A stretch of DNA of 7,846 nt. Source: Bacteroidota bacterium. Its GTDB lineage: Bacteria > Bacteroidota > Bacteroidia > Chitinophagales > Chitinophagaceae. The stretch is from the NCBI GenBank assembly GCA_026391115.1, contig JAPLER010000323.1, forward strand, positions 3,433 to 11,278, given 5' to 3'. The notes beneath the pieces were generated by a model, which saw nothing but the letters and a program-made list of their open reading frames with translations, searched no databases and was not told where the DNA came from. Both the position numbers and the translations under genes were made by a program. Shown here one piece after another: positions 6,924 through 7,846 of this stretch (position 1 is the first letter of the stretch; each line of letters begins with the position of its first letter).

Positions 6924-6951
6924 TTGCAGGAAATAGGGGTAATTATTTTTG
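6924..6951 (+). promoter_or_regulatory. Bacteroidota-type promoter for the gene at 6996
   Basis: TTG at 6924-6926, a 17-bp gap, then TATTTTTG at 6944-6951 match the Bacteroidota housekeeping promoter pattern TTG-N17-23-TAnnTTTG. Transcription would start a few bases after 6951, leaving a leader of about 35-40 bases before the ATG at 6996. It is the only site in this intergenic stretch that I found to match both elements. Confidence 0.55.
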
Positions 6952-6995
6952 TATTTCAAAAGCAAACCAAGTTTATTAAGATAAACCATACCAAA

Positions 6996-7846
6996 ATGTT
7001 GCAACAAATTTTTAAAAATAAGGTTATCGGAATTTTGCTTCTATTTTTGTGTATAATCCAACTAGGGCTATACTCATTTCGTGCAGATATCAATAATATT
7101 TACCCAAAACAATACCAACAAAAACTAAACGATTTTACAACGTCTCTAAACAATTTAAGTTTAACTATCAGTAAAGAAACAAGTATTTCCCCTAAATCAA
7201 TTGCTACACTAAAAAATGAAATTGCAACCAGTAGAATAGCAATGAAAAAAATTGATTTTTGGCTGCGATATTTGGACCCACTAGCTTATAAAAAAATTAA
7301 TGCTCCACTTCCTGTAGAATGGGAAACTGAAGTTTTTGAAAAATATGAAAAGCCATACAAACGAATAGGAGCTGGACTTACACTTGCCGAGTTATATCTT
7401 AATGAAAATAATATTAACAAAGATTCTTTATTGCAATTGGTGCAAGATGCAAGCACTGCTTGTAAAATATTTTCAGCAGATTCTACTACTAAATTTATAC
7501 AAAAACCTGCACCATTCTTTTTTTGTAATAGATTATTTTTATTAAATCTTGCTACCATTTATACAACTGGTTTCGAGTGTCCAAATAGCGAAAATATTCT
7601 TCCAGAGCTATTGCAAATGTTGAAAAGTGTAAAGGAAATAAACGAAACTTTTGAAGATACTTATCCAATTTATTTTTTATCTCCAAAATATAAAAAATTG
7701 TTCAATGAAATGATTGCGTTTGTTGAGCAAGAACCTAAAGATGCAAATCAGTTTAATCATTTTCTATTCATCAAAAAATATGTAAATCCTTTGTTTGCAC
7801 TCAACCAACAAATGATTCGTGACTACAATGTTTTCCCTAAAAGCTA
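6996..7846 (+). CDS. N-terminal part of a probable exported cytochrome-c-peroxidase/MauG-type protein (3' end outside window)
   Basis: An open frame of 283 codons runs off the window end. ATG 6996 is the first ATG after the in-frame stop at 6918-6920 and gives a signal peptide or anchor: Lys-rich start (FKNK), hydrophobic residues about 10-28 (VIGILLLFLCIIQLGLYSF). The rest is helical and soluble. IATLKNEIATSRIAMKKIDFWLRYLDPLAYKKINAPLPVEW (about residues 69-109), followed by EKPYKRIGAGLTLAELYL, resembles the N-terminal extension of large Bacteroidota cytochrome-c peroxidases: a region like 'YKRIEFLLEYYxPxxAKxINGxPLP' before an 'EPxGLQVLEE' segment. In those proteins the two CxxCH heme sites lie further on, so their absence here is expected but leaves the catalytic identity unproven. 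If correct, it is a periplasmic di-heme enzyme reducing peroxide. It follows its own promoter and is unrelated to the upstream operon. From memory of the family, not a search. Confidence 0.6.
   Translation, partial: MLQQIFKNKVIGILLLFLCIIQLGLYSFRADINNIYPKQYQQKLNDFTTSLNNLSLTISKETSISPKSIATLKNEIATSRIAMKKIDFWLRYLDPLAYKKINAPLPVEWETEVFEKYEKPYKRIGAGLTLAELYLNENNINKDSLLQLVQDASTACKIFSADSTTKFIQKPAPFFFCNRLFLLNLATIYTTGFECPNSENILPELLQMLKSVKEINETFEDTYPIYFLSPKYKKLFNEMIAFVEQEPKDANQFNHFLFIKKYVNPLFALNQQMIRDYNVFPKS

Noticed and set aside
7286..7558. Minus-strand open frame of 90 codons
   Set aside because: It is antisense to the exported plus-strand protein, which has a signal peptide, a promoter and family resemblance; the antisense frame shows none of these.

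Overview
The window is AT-rich and reads as Bacteroidota (Bacteroidetes). The markers are a PorP/SprF-family outer-membrane protein of the type IX secretion/gliding system, a TonB-dependent receptor with an N-terminal carboxypeptidase-regulatory-like domain, A-rich leaders with no Shine-Dalgarno sequence, and one promoter matching the Bacteroidota pattern TTG-N17-TAnnTTTG. Nothing marks the window as plasmid or phage, and no RNA gene, intact mobile element or CRISPR array was found.

Positions 1-5796 hold three genes in one direction, packed like an operon: the 3' part of a CapD/WbpM-type nucleotide-sugar 4,6-dehydratase (cut by the window start), a PorP/SprF-like protein whose ATG directly follows the previous stop codon, and after 27 bp a 1264-residue TonB-dependent receptor. 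The receptor has an unusual periplasmic N-terminal extension: a fibronectin III-like segment followed by about 200 lysine-rich residues. Together the genes point to cell-envelope work (surface sugar synthesis, outer-membrane secretion/adhesion, TonB-driven transport), but their joint role is inferred only from spacing and direction. A perfect 19-bp hairpin at 5809-5851 closes the unit and is shared with a convergent small membrane-protein gene on the minus strand (5864-6052).

Positions 6053-6995 have no intact gene and are the most unusual part. They hold (i) a palindrome cluster at 6128-6177; (ii) a degenerate array of twelve 20/21-bp direct repeats built on GTTCTAA (6237-6484); and (iii) what looks like a broken minus-strand gene (6505-6900), in which coherent protein fragments in different frames join into one plausible protein of about 130 residues. 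Read on the same minus strand, the array itself gives heptads like LRKCLER, broken by three one-base-short units whose shifts sum to a full codon. The region may therefore be one decayed gene plus a heptad-repeat tail. A plus-strand terminator-like hairpin with a T-run lies inside it (6822-6851).

From 6996 to the end runs the 5' part of a plus-strand exported protein. It resembles the N-terminal helical extension of large Bacteroidota cytochrome-c-peroxidase/MauG-type proteins, with a good promoter in front. Its heme motifs would lie beyond the window, so that assignment is provisional.
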